Source: Stromatinia cepivora
Lineage: Eukaryota > Ascomycota > Leotiomycetes > Helotiales > Sclerotiniaceae
Assembly: GCA_014898415.1 (NCBI GenBank)
Contig: RCTD01000002.1
Span: forward strand, 2,666,001-2,730,000
Reading direction: 5' to 3'
Length of the DNA stretch: 64,000 bases
Positions 49,030-62,550 of the stretch are shown piece by piece (positions within the stretch are counted from its first letter, which is position 1; every line of letters begins with the position of its first letter). The position numbers and the translations under genes are program-made. Under the pieces are notes generated by a model. The model had not been told where the DNA came from. It made no database searches and saw nothing but the letters and a program-made list of their open reading frames with translations.

Positions 49030-52000
49030 TCCTATTTGGGAAAGGAAGCTTTTGAATATTTAATATTTGCAATACAAAACGTTAAAATAAAAAGTATCAT
49101 TCGTTCCAATTGCGCTGATTGCGCTTGCATTTATACAAAGCAAATCATTTCTCGTACTCCAAATGATTATTAACCACTTTGGTTTTTCTATAAAATCCAA
49201 TAGAATCTTTTTGATTTCAATAAAGGGTATAACAATATATTATAGTTTTTATTGATCAAAGAAATATACTATGGTAAGATTTTTTTATATTTAATCTATT
49301 ACAAAATATACAACGAAATATTTATAATCATTTAAAGCTTTATAGTCTGGATTCACCATAAATATAATCTAGCGATTGTAATGATCAAATAGAATAATGA
49401 TATATCTATCATTGGAATTATAGAATCAATATTATTTGAGAAATGGATCAAGCAAAAAGGTATCGAATTCGAGCTATCCCTGTTTCATATATATGAACCC
49501 AATAAAGGATCAGAACATATAGAATAAGAAATAGTTACAAAACAAATAAAAATGCAGATCATAATGGGTTTATTGGATAAATTGTAAATAGAAGTGATAC
49601 AAATTATTATTTATTTATATAATATAAGTCCTTTAAAGGCCAAATCCTTCAAATCGCTTAATAAAATGCTCGATATATGATTCTATAATTACTTTTGCAA
49701 AGATAATCCTTTGTTCGCAAAGAAAATATCTAACGATTTCTATTCCAATTGAAATGGAATTTATAAATATGGATACCGAGTTTACCCTTTGGATAAAAAC
49801 AAAGAAACTGGAATTAATAGAAAATGATATAAAATCAATCCTCGAATATATATTGGGTATTTAATGGACTATATTTTAAGCATATTGATTTATTATATAT
49901 AGATACCTAAACTCGATAAAGTTATTATTATTCGAAATGTAATATTCAATAAAGAATTTATTTATTGTATGGATTCTATTAATCGAATAATCGATATTTA
50001 TACTACAGAAGAGTTTAAACAGTTTACTAGAGTTTTTAATCTATAAGATTATATCGAAATGGACGGGATGATTATTCAAAATAAGGACAATTATGAAGAC
50101 TTTATTTATTTATCTATTTTTATAGATCGAAAAGCTCTTGATTTATTTATTAAATACATTTCAGATCTATTATTTACAAATGAATTGATCTTAAGGATAG
50201 ATACAGATCTGAAGAATGATAATGGGAATAAAGAAATCGATTTAGGATTATTTAATCTATTTAATCCTTTAGATAATAAGGATAAAGTATATAATAAAGA
50301 TATACAAACGCCGGTCGATCCTTTTATTAAAGAAACTGAAAAAACCGATTTTTTCATTGAAAAATAACTATATCTTGTAAATAAAAATGTTAATATTATT
50401 CAAGGAGATACCTATAATAATAATATAGATCCCGATCTTATCGAATATGTTGATATAGGGAATATAGAATATAAGCTTATTAATTATATCATCAAAGTTC
50501 TTTGTAATATATACGAAAGTGATCCAGAGACTGCTCCAATCGATTAATTTCAATATTCCAAAAGGAAGTATATATATTGAAATAATCAATCAAAATATTC
50601 CGTAGAGGAAATCCAGTTATTACAAAGATTACTGTACCTTATATATTCATTTGATCGATTCATAGAGGATTTATAAATTTATAATCTCGAATAGATACTT
50701 AAAAGAATTCATATTATAAGGATTGAAATATTTAGGACTCAAATCAATCTGTCTGAATTTCAATTATATAATTACTACTCGGAGTCACCTCTCTTCCAGG
50801 AATCATTTAACTTTTGTATTTAAAGCAATCAATATATATACAAAAGTAATTATATATATAATAATATCATCAAGGAAGCAATCCCAATATTAAATTTTAT
50901 ATAGAAATTGTTATATTTCAAAGAACAGGTTCAATAGGATTACCCTGTTTAAACAATTTTCATTTTATATTTTGACTTGATCAGCAAAGAATGAATGATA
51001 TAAAAGAGTGTTCTCAATTTGTAATAATTTATAATGTAATCATTACTGGAATTGAAGTAAAACTATTATTATCTTCCATCTGGTTTATAATTAATAGATT
51101 ATAAACAATATTATTTCCTTGAATTCATATATTTGCAATTCCAAGGTTATTTTGTTTTTATTATCAATTAAAAGATCATCAAATAGAATATTAATTCAAA
51201 TAGAACTGTAATCTTAAGATTAATAACCTTAAGATTAAGAAAACCTGATATAAAATCGATTTTGGATCAGAATCTACAAAATCGATTTTTTTTTAATGAA
51301 TGTTTATATATAAATATAATGATTAAGATTTAATCATTTATTATTATTTATATTTAATAATACAAAAAGATCTTTAAATTAAAAATATTATTGAAATTAT
51401 TTATACTACTATATTAATAAATTAATCATTTTGAATTGTAATAATAATTGTTGCTAAATATGATTTCGAAATAAAGCAATATAATATAATCAATGCTTTT
51501 ATTAATATTTTATATGATCCTTTTGGTATTCCAGTTGTATATTATTTATCTGATGAATACAAGATCCTAAACAAAAATATTATAATCGATCGAGCTTTGT
51601 ATAATCTACAAAATTCTTTAATTATATGATTTAAGGATTTTATTCAGATACTCAAGAAATTAGGATTAATATAATACAAAAAGGAATTATATTTATATAT
51701 TAACCTAAAGTATATTATTATGATTCTTTTTTTTATAAACAATATTTAGATTATTTATTATAAGAAAAACGAATCAATTGTCATAAAGATTATTGAGGGA
51801 ATCAAAACTGTATATAAACTATAAGATTTGGGAAATACTAAATGGTTTCTAGATATATATATATTCCATAATCGATTTAAAAAAAAGTTATAGTTAATCT
51901 ATAATATATATATTAAAAAGATTATTAAAAAATTCAAAGCAATAAACGGGACAGCAAGTATACTGCTTCTAATAATGATATTTCGGAAAAATCAGGGTCA

Positions 52001-52690
52001 AGTTCCTGTATATATTATAAAAATGTATTAAGAGAAAGTGGGCTCAGTATTATATACTACAATCATTATAAAAGCGGATATATCATTTGTTATTTCGTAA
52101 TTGAGCTATTATTTGATCAATTTATCGAGTGATTATATAAAAACTATTGATCATTATTTATAATATTTATGGAATATAAGGTATCTTACAATCCAATATA
52201 GTAATAATTAAATACCATAATTTTTTATCTTTTTAAATACTTCTTTTACGGATGATTCAGATATTTGTTGATCATTTTAAGGGTATATTATATCCCTTTT
52301 CGGTGGTTTAATTATATAGAAAATGTTCAAGCAAAATATTATAATCATTTCGATTATCGAAATAAAGTTTCTCGGAATCGAATATATATCAAAAGAAACC
52401 ATAACAACCCTATATTTCTTAAAAAAGATCGATCTAATAATAAAAGAATTTGTAACGATCTTCTACAATAACCAATAAGCGATCAGATTAATAATTGATA
52501 AGAACAAACGGATTATTACGAAACTATATTACATCGATATTCAAAATATATAGTTATATCAAGAATATTCAAAAGGGAACTTTTATATAATTTATCTATT
52601 GATCATTGATATAACTATTGATAGGCTCATCAAAAACCTTACAAAACAAAAGTTCGAATACTTTCGATCCTTTTTTAATCTATAAGATAT
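49030..52690 (+). pseudogene. Copia-B2 pol remnant (integrase, reverse transcriptase, RNase H)
   Basis: Collinear with 36560-40210 of Copia-B1 and with the same domains, more heavily mutated. The segment 50059-50364 corresponds to the linker after integrase in B1 (37582-37887). Protease and gag are absent. Confidence 0.8.
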
Positions 52691-54150
52691 AAGCAACAGA
52701 ATTATAAAGTTTGAATAACAATAATTTAAAGTTTAAATAATGATAATCATAGAATTTGAATAACGACAATCTGGAGCTCGTAATTTTTCCTTTTGGTATA
52801 AATGGAATGAATCTTATTTGGTATCCCAAATCATTATACTTTTCTATAATACACTCCAATTCGTATCTTCCATATTCATTGGGAAACAAAGAATAATCAA
52901 GATCAATCATTTCTCTGCTCTTCACTTTCTTATTCTCGAAGAAGAATAACTTCTTTTTAAATTCAATAATTTAAAGTTCAAATAAAAGAGTCTCTGGATT
53001 ATCCGCAATAATCAAGGAACAAGGAATAATTGGAACAATTAGAATTATTGATATCATCAATATTATAAAAGCTAAAGGATTATCCCTCCTTTCCTTTTTC
53101 TTTGAATATATCATCTATTCTTTTCTTCTTTTTTTCTTCACTATTCTTTCTCTTTCATTTTTATTATCGTTCTCCGAAATTACAATATACTTTTTCTGTT
53201 TGGTTTTTCAAGAATTCCAATGAGTAATACAACGAGAAGAAAGAGAACGATGATGTAAAGACGAAAAAACAATTTCTTTTTTCTTTTCGATCTCTAATAT
53301 CATCTTTATTGCAATTCTATATCCCTGTTTGAATTATACAATTAACGATCAATATATTATAAAGATAAAAAGTAAATAAAGAATTTATTTTCGAATTTTG
53401 TCGATAAACAGCGATATAATAATCTACCAAAGGATAAAAGAAAGCCAGTAAAAGAATATACAAATAAATACCACAATTCCAATATCAACGATTATTCAAT
53501 TTAAAAGAATTAATAAAGTATTCATCATAGAAATTATATCTCCCAGCGATCAATGACTTCATACATCGAATATATAAATGATCATTCCTTTCCCTACAAT
53601 TCCCTTTATCTCTTGTTTTAGCTGGAAAGCCAGTAATTTTCGATAACCTTTTTTCTTTCTCTTCTTTATTTAATTCATTATCCGAAAAATCCAGCATTAA
53701 AGAATTGAATGAATCATTATCATTAGATAAAGAAACCCTCTCTTTTTTCTTTCCTTTATCGAACGATCTTTACCTCGACAATTACAAATATAAGATTAAT
53801 AAAACCTTTCAATTATATAATAGAATTTAAAAAGAATAATATTTACCTCTAAATTACTACCTGAACCTATAACAAGCAATTGACCACGACAAACAACAGT
53901 TCCTTCGACAAAGGGGAACGGTTTCTGAAATAAATGACTGCATATTATTCTAGAAGCAGATTTAATTAAACTATACTCTTAAAAATCAATATCTTAGTTC
54001 GTTATCTACACTAAACTCATTAATTCTCTCTATTCGATTTATTAGTTCTTTAAAGGAATACTAGAATTTTCTTTTGTATTCGACTCTCTTAAAGCTTTCT
54101 TTTCAACCGCCGTTTGCCTAATACAATTGAGATTCACTTATTTAGCCTTT
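52680..54150 (-). pseudogene. opposite-strand frame of the Copia-B family, copy in B2
   Basis: Collinear homologue of the frame in Copia-B1. Recognisable parts are SGSNLE near 53850, FSDNELNKEEKEKR and IRCMKSLIAGRYNF near 53690-53540, YWNCG near 53485, and YGRYELECIIEKYNDLGYQIRF near 52880-52820. Two of the Cys codons seen in B1 are changed here. The parallel retention of frame and motifs in two separate copies supports a real ancestral gene on this strand. Confidence 0.6.
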
Positions 54151-54412
54151 TTAGACCCCGAAATCTTAGATATAATAATAATCAATAAGAATTTGATTAA
54201 AACAAGAACGAAAATGCAAAGAAAGGATCTATATACCTTCAAAAATTCATTCATTTTATTTCGTTATTGCGATCAATATATTATAGCCTAATAACTATAT
54301 GTATTCTCAATTACTATATTACAGAATCAATCATTCATCTATATTCTCTTAACGGAAAACTTTCTTTTTATTGTTTAAAATCTTGATTTCGAAGAATATT
54401 ATAGATAGTAAA

Positions 54413-54562
54413 TGTGACGAACCCAACAAGCGTTTAGAGATTAACCTTAGAATTAAAAGCTACAAAACTAAAAAAAGTATACTACAAAGCTATATATATG
54501 ATCGACTCGAAGTTTAATACTGTACTAGTCCGATCGAACGTGATCATGTGTATCTTGTAACA
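54413..54562 (-). repeat. element C1 3' LTR
   Basis: 150 bp, TGTGACGAACCCAAC..ATCTTGTAACA on the plus strand. Complete TG..CA ends. Confidence 0.85.
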
Positions 54563-55820
54563 CTACCCCCCCCTTCTGAAAAATTCGTCCCGAATTCACT
54601 TTAAATGAATAATTTAAGTATAAAAATGATCACTAATCTTCTTTTGATAAAAATACCTGATGTATGGATTACATTACAGCCAACGAATACACATCCACTA
54701 TACCATATATTTTTTCCAAACGATCTTTAAAATATTGATCATTGATCATCTCTTCTAAATCTTTATTATCATTGATTTCGAATTCAGTAATCAATATAAT
54801 AACCGGAACAGGCTCTTATCGATCTCGAATTCCTTAATACAGATCTAACGGATAAGTTCGTATCTAATAGGAAATACTTCTATATTATATACATTTATTT
54901 TGTTTACATAAAAGAATTCTTTTAGAAAAGGAAAACTTAGGCATTTATATACAAAATAAAATCAAGATACAATCGGATTTGTCCGATTGGATATTAAAAG
55001 AGTTAAAGATATTAATGATATTAAGATTACTAATATCCATTAGATTATAATTTCGAAAGTAGAATGGATTCTATAATATATATAGGACTCTAAATTCACT
55101 AGAATAAAATAATACAAGGAATCCATTCGTTATACAAACAGTTAGTTGTTGTATGACCTAAACAAAATTGAAATAAAAGCAAAGAAGAGAAAGCTATTGA
55201 GAAAGACGATTTCTAAGAATAGTATTGAGTTTATTACAAAAAATTAAGATTTTATTCGAATCAGATCAATTCTAATCTTTGACTTTGTAAAGAATCCTTT
55301 CGAATTTTGCAATATAAATATATAAAAAATCAATTCCTTATTTAAGAATAAATAGTTTGTTTTCGGCTTCTTGAACTTTATTCGGATTATTGTAAACACA
55401 TATAAATTGATCTAGGATCGTTGTATAATCTAAGGGAATGTTTTGATCAAGAGAAGAAAGCTGAGGTAGTACCATAGCGAAAGCTACCACTGAACTTTTC
55501 AGGATCAGGGAGAGAGGGTTTCGGACAAGAAAGAGTATAAACAATAGAAATGCATTCGAGAATCAGAAAGCATAGAAACGAAATTTCATCCTATTAACGA
55601 ATCACTTCGCCACGAAGTTCTATAATCGCAAGGTTTATCGAATCGTAATCTATAATTTAGAAATTAAGGATAAAAAAAAAGACAATACCTTCGAATAATA
55701 TCAAAAAGATCCATATACAGACAAAAAAGCAAAAGCGATATGCTTAAACAAAAGCAAACGGAGTATACATAAATATATACAAATGTTATTCCATTTCTTA
55801 TCTGAAAGAACTTTTAATAA

Positions 55821-55970
55821 TATAACGAATTCAATGAACGTTTAAAGATCAACCTTAGAATTAAAAGCTATAAAACTAAAGAGAGTATACTACGAAGCTA
55901 TATATATAATCGATTCGAAGCTTAGTACTATACTAGCCCGATCGGACGCGATCATGTGTATCTCGTAACA
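55821..55970 (-). repeat. element C1 5' LTR
   Basis: 150 bp, TATAACGAATTCAATG..ATCTCGTAACA on the plus strand. The inner end has drifted by C-to-T and G-to-A changes. Confidence 0.85.
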
Positions 55971-56182
55971 GTAAGTTGAAGATCAAAAGAAATTTGCGAT
56001 TTATATATAATCAAATTCTTCTTTATTCCAAGAATACCAGAATCATTTTAGGTTTATATATTATATCACTTCTTTGTTGATGTTTATTTATGATCGTTTT
56101 GTATATTCATTTACGAATTATATGAATTGCCATTTTCTATACCTTTCCATTTATTTCAGATCGTCTTTCGATCTGGGGGGTG

Positions 56183-56491
56183 TGTCACGGAAAGCCTTGT
56201 GATCCCCTGTATCTTATGAAGGATCAAAGCGTATGTTTTCCAATCGGAATGAAGGATCTATTAGCCCTTACTAATCTATCAATTGATAGAGTAATCCTGG
56301 TATCCTAGTAAACAAGGATCTAGTCTAATTAAGGTGCATATCGACTAAATAACCATTCATTTGTTCTATATATATAGTTCTTGATTTATATAATCAAGGG
56401 CAAGTCATTCAATTCTTTTATTCTACCAATCATGTGTACCACCTATTCCCCGATCCCTGAAAGTGCTCTGTAATCATACTATCCCGTGATA
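56183..56491 (+). repeat. Copia-B2 3' LTR
   Basis: 309 bp beginning TGTCACGGAAAGCC and ending CCCGTGATA. The polypurine tract CTGGGGGGTG precedes it. Confidence 0.9.
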
Positions 56492-56721
56492 AATATATAT
56501 CAAAATGATCAGGAAAAAGACTTTTCTTTAGAGATAATCGATAGTATCAAAGATATTAATAACGAATTAATATTCAAGAAGAAAGAGAGATACTTATTAT
56601 AGTATTGAAGATTTAATTATTTAGATCCAGATAAGATCAAAAATCTATATAAGGTATTCAATATAATTAAGTTAATAAAGATTCCAACTGAATTAGATAT
56701 CTATGAAGTATATATATTTAC

Positions 56722-56884
56722 TGTTGGATTTTGGATCATACCGTATATCTAAGCATGGGACTATACTATAATGGGATTAGCCTGCACATGATTCTACCGA
56801 ATCACATAATCTATATAATAGCTTCTAATCAAATAACCTTATAAAAATAATGCTTTTCCATCCACTCAATATAATTTGTTAACA
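56722..56884 (+). repeat. element D 5' LTR
   Basis: 163 bp, TGTTGGATTTTGG..TTTGTTAACA. First and last bases resemble those of the Copia-A LTR (TGTTGG..GTTAACA). Confidence 0.85.
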
Positions 56885-57454
56885 AATTATGAACCCGGGT
56901 TCTGTATATCACTATATAATTTAGAATTAATCTTCCAAAATGAAAGATCAAATCTTTAATAGATCCGATAAAATAAACAAACAAAATCGATACAACTGAA
57001 CGGGGAAGCCCACTATACTAAATATATTGACAGAGTTGAATCCCAATAATATAGCTAAAACGGAGGAGCCCGTTATATTAAATACATTAACAGAATTGAA
57101 TCCCAACAACATAGTTAATACAAAAGAGTCCGCTTTAGGAAATTACTCAAACAAAAGATGCCACCTTTTTACACCCTTTTTCCAACAATTCGAAAGTCAA
57201 TCGATTCCCTCGATATCTCCTTTCTTTTTCGGAAGCCTCTTTACCTTGAAATAAGCATTCTGCAAAGCAAAGTAAGTTTTTCGAAACCTTTTTAGACAAG
57301 ATTCGAATATTCCTATTCCTCGAATACTTTCGATTCTTACACAATTGATAGATTCCCTATAGAAAATCTAATAAAAGTATTGGAGATTATATTTTTGGTA
57401 TAGTTTTTGGGAGAGCTATGAAATCCATACTTGTTTTCGTTTTAGGTACTTTAG

Positions 57455-57665
57455 GGGTTTGTTTTCAAGATCTATTGTATTTTTTTGTTCGATCTTAAAT
57501 GATTATAAATTTATTTTGCTTTTTAATCCTATTGAAATAAACTTATCAACAAAATTTAAGACGGTCTTAAATTTTGTTCCCGATACAAATTCAGGGTTTA
57601 CAAAAGTTGACTTTTGAATTGGAACCTCTAGAATGATGGATTCGATATCTAAAGTATCCTTGGAA
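57455..57665 (-). repeat. Copia-A fragment captured in element D
   Basis: About 210 bp align along their length with Copia-A1 29942-30145 on the same window strand, where Copia-A1 is minus-oriented. The piece is therefore antisense in element D. It comes from the acidic linker between integrase and reverse transcriptase. Confidence 0.7.
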
Positions 57666-58802
57666 TTTATTATATTATATTAGGGAGATATTACTATTTT
57701 TGTTTTGAAACATAGTGCTTCCGTTTTGGGGAAGTATTCTTTATATTCTTTTTAAAGATTCTTTATTAACATCCAACCCTTTCTCCAACCACCACCCCTT
57801 TATATTATTATTGATATCTTCGATATCTTCTTGTTCTTCTTTTTTATAATTACAACCATCAGCTTCGCCATCTTTTGATGCATTGCCTATTATATATCGC
57901 CTCAATCCTATTTTGTTCTTATTTCCAAATCAGTATTATTTCGTTATATCTTCACATTCAACACTTACAACAATAACTACACTGACGATCATGAAGAAGA
58001 AAGCGAATATCCCTAATAAAGGAACCAAAAGTAAAACCAAAGACGACTACAAAAGGAGCCAAAAGTGGAACCAGAGAAGGAGACTATATACCGAAAGATA
58101 TACAAAACGATATACTGAAAGGAACAAACGATTATATTAATAATAGAAGGATATATATCCAAATAAAAGAAGTATTAGACTCCACTATATAATATATAGA
58201 AACCATTAGATACCTAACCAAATATAATACTAAAGATCGATAGATACTATAGTTTTCTGGAGCCGATAGCCAATAAAGTTTACCAACTAATATATAAAGA
58301 TTATTAATACTTAAACAAATATAATACTAAAGGTTGACAAATACAATAATTCCCCAGAGCAAAAACTACTAACTAATAGCCTACCAATCATCCTAACTAA
58401 TAATTAGTTATACTTTTACTACAAAGAAAAGAGTTATAAATATAACTTTATAGAATATATTGTCCTACTAGAAAAAAATATTTGTACTGCAATATAAGGC
58501 CGAAAACTCTAGTCCAATATAATTAAAGAATTGGAAACAGAAAAGATGAATTTCCTTTAATTTTTATTATAAAAAAAGGAATGCTGATTATCCTTTAAAG
58601 ATTATTATATTATCATAAAACGATCATTCTATTCGAAATAATCTTATTAGATTTTGGGTTTTAAAAGATTTAACAAAGGAATGATCATTCAATATTATTG
58701 ACTTTCTATTTCAGACTAACATTGCTTAGTTCGATTTAAACTAATTATAGTACTTATAATTTAGCCCTCTCTGCTTTTATAAATATTACACTCCTAAAGG
58801 AA

Positions 58803-58965
58803 TATTGGATTTTGGATTATACCATATATCTAAGCATAGAACTATACTATAATGGGATTAGCCTGCACATAATTCTACTGAATCATACAACCTGTATAAT
58901 AGCTTCTAGCCAGATAACCTTATAAAAATAATGCTTTTCCACCCACTCAATATGACTTGTTAACA
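58803..58965 (+). repeat. element D 3' LTR
   Basis: 163 bp, TATTGGATTTTGG..CTTGTTAACA, preceded by a short purine stretch (TAAAGGAA). Confidence 0.85.
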
Positions 58966-61900
58966 TTTACCAAAATAATCAATTATATCCCAAAACAATT
59001 GAATCTATATAAATCAAAAAGATTCGAATTTATATATTTCGATATTACAGGATCATTCCCAAAATCGATTCGAAGGAATTATTATTTTATATTGATTATC
59101 AATAATTATATAAAAGTAAATTGGATTATATCATTTAAACAAAAAGATAATGCAATTCAAATATTGAAAATTTAAAAAAAGGAAATGGAATTGGTTATTA
59201 AAGAAAAGATTATTATAATTAGGATTAATAATATATCGGAACTTTTATAAATTATTTGTAAATAATTATCAGATATATAATCCGAAATTATAATGATTGT
59301 TTTTTTATATTAAAACAAACCTATAAAACGGAATATAAGGATTACAAAAACAAATATAAAAATAATACTAAAAGAAATTGAATTACTATTAAAATTTTGG
59401 GATGAAATTATAAAATATAATATTTATATCAGGAATCGTATTAGTATTAATTCTAATATAAATAGAATAGATTGATTTTTTATAGAAACTTTTATAAATA
59501 TAATACTAAATATAAAGATATATAAAGTTTAGGAAAGCAAATATTATATTTATATCAATCTCAAGATTATTTTGAAAAGACAAAGATACAATAAGTTGTG
59601 GGATACTTCGAAAATTAATATATTTTTAGGATATTCAAAAGTTATGAATAAATATATTAAAATGTATTCTTAAGAATTAAATTATATATTTCGATTAAAT
59701 AAAATAATTATAAATGAATTTTATCGAGAAAGAGATTTGGATTTTAAATTAAGAAATTGTAAATTAGATTTATAAGGAATAAAGAATATAAAGTTAGATC
59801 GAAGATTTTGTAATAAATCAATAATAAATAAAATATCTTCTTTATTTTTAATATCAAATATGATATTTGTATTATTTTTGTTCTAAATGTTTTCTTCAAT
59901 AGATATTATATCGAATTCAATGATTATATTAAATACTTTAATTATTAAATTGAAACTAGATAAATTAAATATATCAATATCAATATATAATAAAAATGAA
60001 AATAATAATATCTAGAAAACAAATCAAGAATCTTTTTCTAAGGATACTTCAAATATCGAATTCATTATTTCAAAGGTTCTGATCCAGAAATCAATTTCTA
60101 TAGATCCTGAATCTATATCGGAAATAAAATTTAAGATCGTTTTAAATTTTATTGATAAATTTATTTCAATAGAATCAGAAAATAAAGTAAATTTATAATT
60201 ATTTAAGATTGAATAAAAGAATATAATAGATTTTGAAAACGAATTTTTAAAATATCTAATATAAAAATGGAAAAGAGATATAAAATAAGATTCTAAAGAA
60301 AAATAGGAAAGTAAGATTATAAAAATATTGATTGTAATATCTATAAAGATTAAAATTCAAAAAAGTGTAGAATATATTATAATTATAATTCCAATTATTT
60401 ATAAAATGGATTCTTATATTAAAAACAAAATTGTTTCAGATTTTATAATTTCGTTAATAGATATAAATAATACAGAAGGTATAATATATTCGGCTAAAGA
60501 AATTCTAGAAATCAAAATATCAAGAATTTAAAAAAAAGCAATATCGAATCGAAAATACTCTGAAAAATAAAAGGAAATTATTTAAAAGGAAATTATATCT
60601 TTAATTCAAAATAAGATTTGAGAAGAATATATATTTTCTAAAGAAAGTAATCTGGTTTTGATGAAATGGGTATTTATAGTTAAGATAAAGAATAACAAAA
60701 TAGAACGATTCAAAATAAAATTAGTAATTCGAAGGTTTAATCAAATATTAGGAAAAGATTATAATAAAATATTTGTATCAATAATAAAGCTAGATATATT
60801 CAGATTATTCATAATTATTATTACAAAGGAAAATTTGGAATATTTATATTTCGATATTAAAAATATCTTTATTGAATTATATTTAAAGAAAAAGATCTAT
60901 TTCGAATTATTCTAAAATATTAAAATTGAAAAGAGATATATATTACAAATTCTACGAAGTCTATATGATTTAAAATAAACTAGAAGGGATTAGAGTTTGT
61001 TATTGAGGAAGGAATTTTTAGATATAAACTTTATATAAAGTTTGGTAGATTTATATTTGTATATATCTAAAGACCGTAATACAATATTACTGATATATAT
61101 CGATAATATCGTTATTGTATCATGTATATCATTACAAATCATTTGGTTCGATGAAAAGTTATTAATTTGTTTTAATATTAAGAATCTAAAGAAGATTAGT
61201 AAGATTCTAAATGTTAAAATCATTCGTAATAGAAAAATATATATATTAATTATAGATCAAGAAGAATATCTCGATGTTATATTAATTAAATATAGTATTA
61301 TATATAAATAATATCAAGTTAAGAAATTGTTAATAATGGATTATATTTATTTCTGATCAATAATCGATAACAATGAATTGGTAAATATAAATGAATATCA
61401 ATAATAAATAGAAAGTGTAATCTATTCAATAATATATATTCGATCAGATATAGTATTCTTAATTGGAAGATTTTTATAATTTATAATAAAATCAATAAAA
61501 TATTATATTATAGTTTTGAAGAATCTGATGTGATATCTATAATCAACAATTAAACAAAAGTTATAGTTTAGGTTAAAGAGAGTATAATCTGATATCTATA
61601 AAGAATATAATATATTTGATAATATAATAAAGGTATATACAGATACAGATTAAATTAATGATAAATATAACCGGAAAAATGTTTCAAAAGGAGTTATAAT
61701 ATTTTATGGAGGTTTTATATTATAGGCTAGCAAGAAATAAATATTTAGAATTATCTTTAATACAGAATCAGAATATATTGTGATAGCAATATTCATCAAA
61801 TAAAAAAGATGGATTATACAAATGTTTAAAGACCTATTTAGATCAAGTTATATTAGAAAGAATAGAAATATAGTTTAAATACTTAATGATAATCAGGATG

Positions 61901-62138
61901 CTTTAGTTTTAATCAAGAATCTATATTTGTATGAATAATCCAAATATATAGATATCAATTATTATTTCATTAAAGATTTGATAAAAAAGAAGAAAATCGC
62001 TATTAGTTATATTAATATATATTATATAATTATTAATAGAATAATAAAGTTTTGTATAAAGATTGCTTTCGAAAGATTCAAGAAAATATTAGAATTAGTA
62101 ATTTAAAAGAATTGAATAAGATATTCTTAATAAGGGAA

Positions 62139-62304
62139 TATTGGAAATGAGATTATTATAGGATTAGAATTAAGGTTATGTGATTATAATGGTATATAAA
62201 CTATATTTGGGGATAACCTCAATTCTATTTTTATTAGAATTATAAATCCTTAGTTCAATCTATATAGTCAATAATACTACTATTTCCTGTACCAAAAGTT
62301 AACA
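62139..62304 (+). repeat. Copia-A3 3' LTR
   Basis: 166 bp beginning TATTGGAAATGAG and ending CAAAAGTTAACA. The purine tract AATAAGGGA precedes it. Confidence 0.9.
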
Positions 62305-62550
62305 AAAACCATTTTTTCCTTTTCAATTGTATCTTTATTTATTTGAATTATTATTTATAGTTGTTTTGATCGAACTTCGAAAAATTGTTTGATTTTGATA
62401 TTGTAAAAATTTCTTATTGTTTGATAAATATCGAAGATAATCTTCAAGTTTTTAAGATAATCTTAAAAAATAAAAAATAAAATTTATAAAATTATATTAT
62501 AATATATTTTCTTATAACTATACAAACTTGCTTTTCACTTTTGCTATAAT

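Larger units (their letters stand above)
54413..55970 (-). mobile_element. element C1: gag-only (non-autonomous) LTR element, 1558 bp
   Basis: Two 150-bp LTRs (54413-54562, 55821-55970), with GTAAA left and GTAAG right as target duplication. A G-rich tract (GGGGGGGGGTAG on the minus strand) next to the left LTR is the polypurine tract, so the element points to the minus strand. Its 1.26-kb interior holds only a gag-like frame (complement 55544-55338, VYNNPNKVQEAENKLFILK). There is no space for pol. It must have moved using enzymes of another element. Confidence 0.8.
48636..56491 (+). mobile_element. Copia-B2, gag-deleted copy inside Copia-A3
   Basis: 309-bp LTRs at 48636-48944 and 56183-56491. 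AATAT flanks both sides (48631-48635 and 56492-56496). Internal sequence parallels Copia-B1, but about 100 bp after the 5' LTR it jumps to the place equivalent to 36557 in B1. About 2 kb with gag and protease is therefore missing. Integrase, reverse transcriptase and RNase H remnants and the opposite-strand frame remain. Element C1 sits in its 3' region. Confidence 0.9.
56722..58965 (+). mobile_element. element D: small LTR element (2244 bp) without pol
   Basis: 163-bp LTRs at 56722-56884 and 58803-58965. TTTAC is exactly duplicated on both sides (56717-56721, 58966-58970). After the 5' LTR comes ATTATGAACCCGGG, a likely Met-tRNA-type primer site, which gives a plus orientation. The 1.9-kb interior contains a 60-bp duplication (57030-57149), a piece of Copia-A sequence in reverse (about 57455-57665) and a Lys/Arg/Tyr-rich frame (57883-58137). 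No enzyme domain is present. It sits inside Copia-A3. Confidence 0.8.
46716..62304 (+). mobile_element. Copia-A3, Ty1/copia element inserted in Copia-A2 and itself interrupted twice
   Basis: 166-bp LTRs at 46716-46881 and 62139-62304. AAAAC flanks both sides (46711-46715 and 62305-62309). Element pieces are 46716-48635 (LTR, gag), 56492-56721, and 58966-62304 (integrase, reverse transcriptase, RNase H, LTR). Recognisable parts are integrase near 58990-59170 (DITGSFPKSIRRNYYFILIINNY), reverse transcriptase near 60660-60915 (KWVFIVKIKNNKIERFKIKLVIRRF and FDIKNIFIELYLKKKIYF) and the catalytic IYIDNIVIV near 61095. Frames are stop-filled. The primer site after the 5' LTR reads AATTATAAGATCCGATTG. 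Confidence 0.9.
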
